Part shown: piece after piece, positions 4,916 to 5,632 of the stretch
Numbering within the stretch: position 1 is the stretch's first letter
How the letters are laid out: every line of letters starts with the position of its first letter
Assembly: GCA_903876615.1 (NCBI GenBank)
Contig: CAIRAS010000060.1
Coordinates: forward strand, 1-5,632
DNA length: 5,632 nucleotides
Direction: 5' to 3'
Source: an uncultured Holophagaceae bacterium
GTDB taxonomy: Bacteria > Acidobacteriota > Holophagae > Holophagales > Holophagaceae
Made by a program: the position numbers and the translations under genes
Notes under the pieces: generated by a model
Seen by the model: only the letters and a program-made list of their open reading frames with translations
What the model was told of the DNA's origin: nothing
Databases searched by the model: none

Positions 4916-5632
4916 CTAGTCCTTGCCGAACACGTTGGCCAGGTTGAAGATCGGCAGATACATGGCCACCACGATGAAGCCGATGATGCCGCCCAGCATG
5001 GCGATCATGACCGGTTCCATGAGGCTGGTGAGGTTGGCCACGGCGTTGTCCACCTCGTCCTCGTAGAAGTCGGCCACCTTGGCGAGCATGGCGTCCAGGG
5101 CGCCGGTGGCCTCGCCCACGCCCACCATCTGCACCACCATGGGCGGGAAGACCTTGGTCTCAGCCAGGGGGCCGCTGATGTTGCGGCCCTGCTCCACGGC
5201 GTCCTTGGACTTGAGGATGGCGTTCTGCACCACCATGTTGCCGGCGGTGCGGGCCGTGATGTCCATGCCCTCGAGGATGGGCACGCCGGAGCTGATCAGG
5301 GTGCCCAGGGTGCGGCAGAACCGGGCCACGGCCACCTTGCGGAGCACATCGCCAAGGATGGGCAGCTTGAGCAGGAAGGCATCAATCTGCAGGTGGCCGG
5401 GCGGCGTCCGGTAGTATTGACGCAAGCCCACGACCACAAGAACAATGGCGATGATGATCAGCCAGCTGTAGTTGATGAGCGCATTCGAGAGGGCCATGCA
5501 GACCAGGGTGGGGAAGGGCAGCTTGGCGCCCATGCCGTCATACATGGCCGAGAACACGGGGATTACCTTGACCATGATGATGACCACCACGGAGATGGCG
5601 ATGGTGATGACCGCCACGGGGTAGGTCATGGC
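4916..5632 (-). CDS. pilC: Type IV pilus platform protein PilC, C-terminal part
   Basis: The last 238 residues of an inner-membrane platform protein of the PilC/GspF family are visible. The gene starts outside the window, to the right on the minus strand. PilC sits at the base of the pilus machine and is thought to couple the PilB/PilT motor ATPases to pilin insertion and removal. The first visible residues (AMTYPVAVITIAISVVVIIMV) are the membrane segment that closes the first F domain. A second membrane segment lies near residues 51-70. The second cytoplasmic F domain spans about 103-205 (FCRTLGTLISSGVPILEG, then VGEATGALDAMLAKVADFYEDEV). The final membrane segment ends in IGFIVVAMYLPIFNL. 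These are family-defining motifs; full-length PilC is about 400 residues, so roughly 160 are missing. The Met at 5627-5629 is internal (AMTYP), not a start. The pilin gene follows 38 bases downstream. Confidence 0.95.
   Translation of the reverse strand, partial: AMTYPVAVITIAISVVVIIMVKVIPVFSAMYDGMGAKLPFPTLVCMALSNALINYSWLIIIAIVLVVVGLRQYYRTPPGHLQIDAFLLKLPILGDVLRKVAVARFCRTLGTLISSGVPILEGMDITARTAGNMVVQNAILKSKDAVEQGRNISGPLAETKVFPPMVVQMVGVGEATGALDAMLAKVADFYEDEVDNAVANLTSLMEPVMIAMLGGIIGFIVVAMYLPIFNLANVFGKD

Noticed and set aside
5627..5629. Met at 5627-5629 as start of a short PilC
   Set aside because: It lies inside the conserved AMTYP motif in the middle of PilC, and the frame stays open to the window edge.
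1..5632. CRISPR arrays, insertion sequences, phage genes or attachment sites
   Set aside because: No regularly spaced repeats, transposase or integrase motifs, terminal inverted repeats or tRNA-flanked duplications were seen on either strand.

Overview
The window is GC-rich DNA (roughly two thirds G+C by eye) from a Gram-negative-type bacterium that makes type IV pili. The short-leader pilin beginning FTLIELLLVLAIIGIISAIAIPALLGQRSRAR, with no cysteines, and the gene mix suggest a member of the Acidobacteriota near Geothrix/Holophaga. That assignment is recognition from memory, not a search result.

Layout, left to right. (1) Positions 2-553, plus strand: the C-terminal part of a TPR-repeat protein whose start lies outside the window. 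(2) 554-762: a regulatory intergenic region. It holds overlapping inverted repeats just after the TPR gene, a perfect 16-bp palindrome, a tandem 8-bp repeat and a good sigma-54 (-24/-12) promoter. (3) 763-1281, plus: a complete type IV pilin gene (pilA-like), followed by a strong intrinsic terminator. (4) 1331-1814: a stretch with no intact gene. Within it, 1515-1622 is the 3' end of a second, diverged pilin gene whose 5' end is gone. It is followed by a hairpin at the same distance from the stop codon as the pilA terminator. (5) 1815-4394, plus: a tightly packed three-gene ABC-2 exporter operon (one BcrA/CcmA-type ATPase and two different permeases) with start/stop overlap or near-overlap at both junctions. 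(6) 4452-4877 and 4916-5632, minus: a second pilin-like gene and, upstream of it in the same direction, the C-terminal part of the pilus inner-membrane platform protein PilC. These two converge on the ABC operon.

How the parts relate. PilA is probably the major pilus subunit, transcribed as its own unit from a sigma-54 promoter, which is the usual arrangement when a PilS/PilR-type system controls pilin. PilC would anchor the assembly machine, and the minus-strand pilin is co-transcribed after it. The ABC exporter sits between the two pilin units. It has the architecture of peptide-antibiotic resistance or export systems, and nothing in the sequence ties its substrate to the pilus.

The most interesting items are the pilin 3' remnant between pilA and the ABC operon, the likely sigma-54/activator control region of pilA, and the abrupt change in codon use inside pilA.
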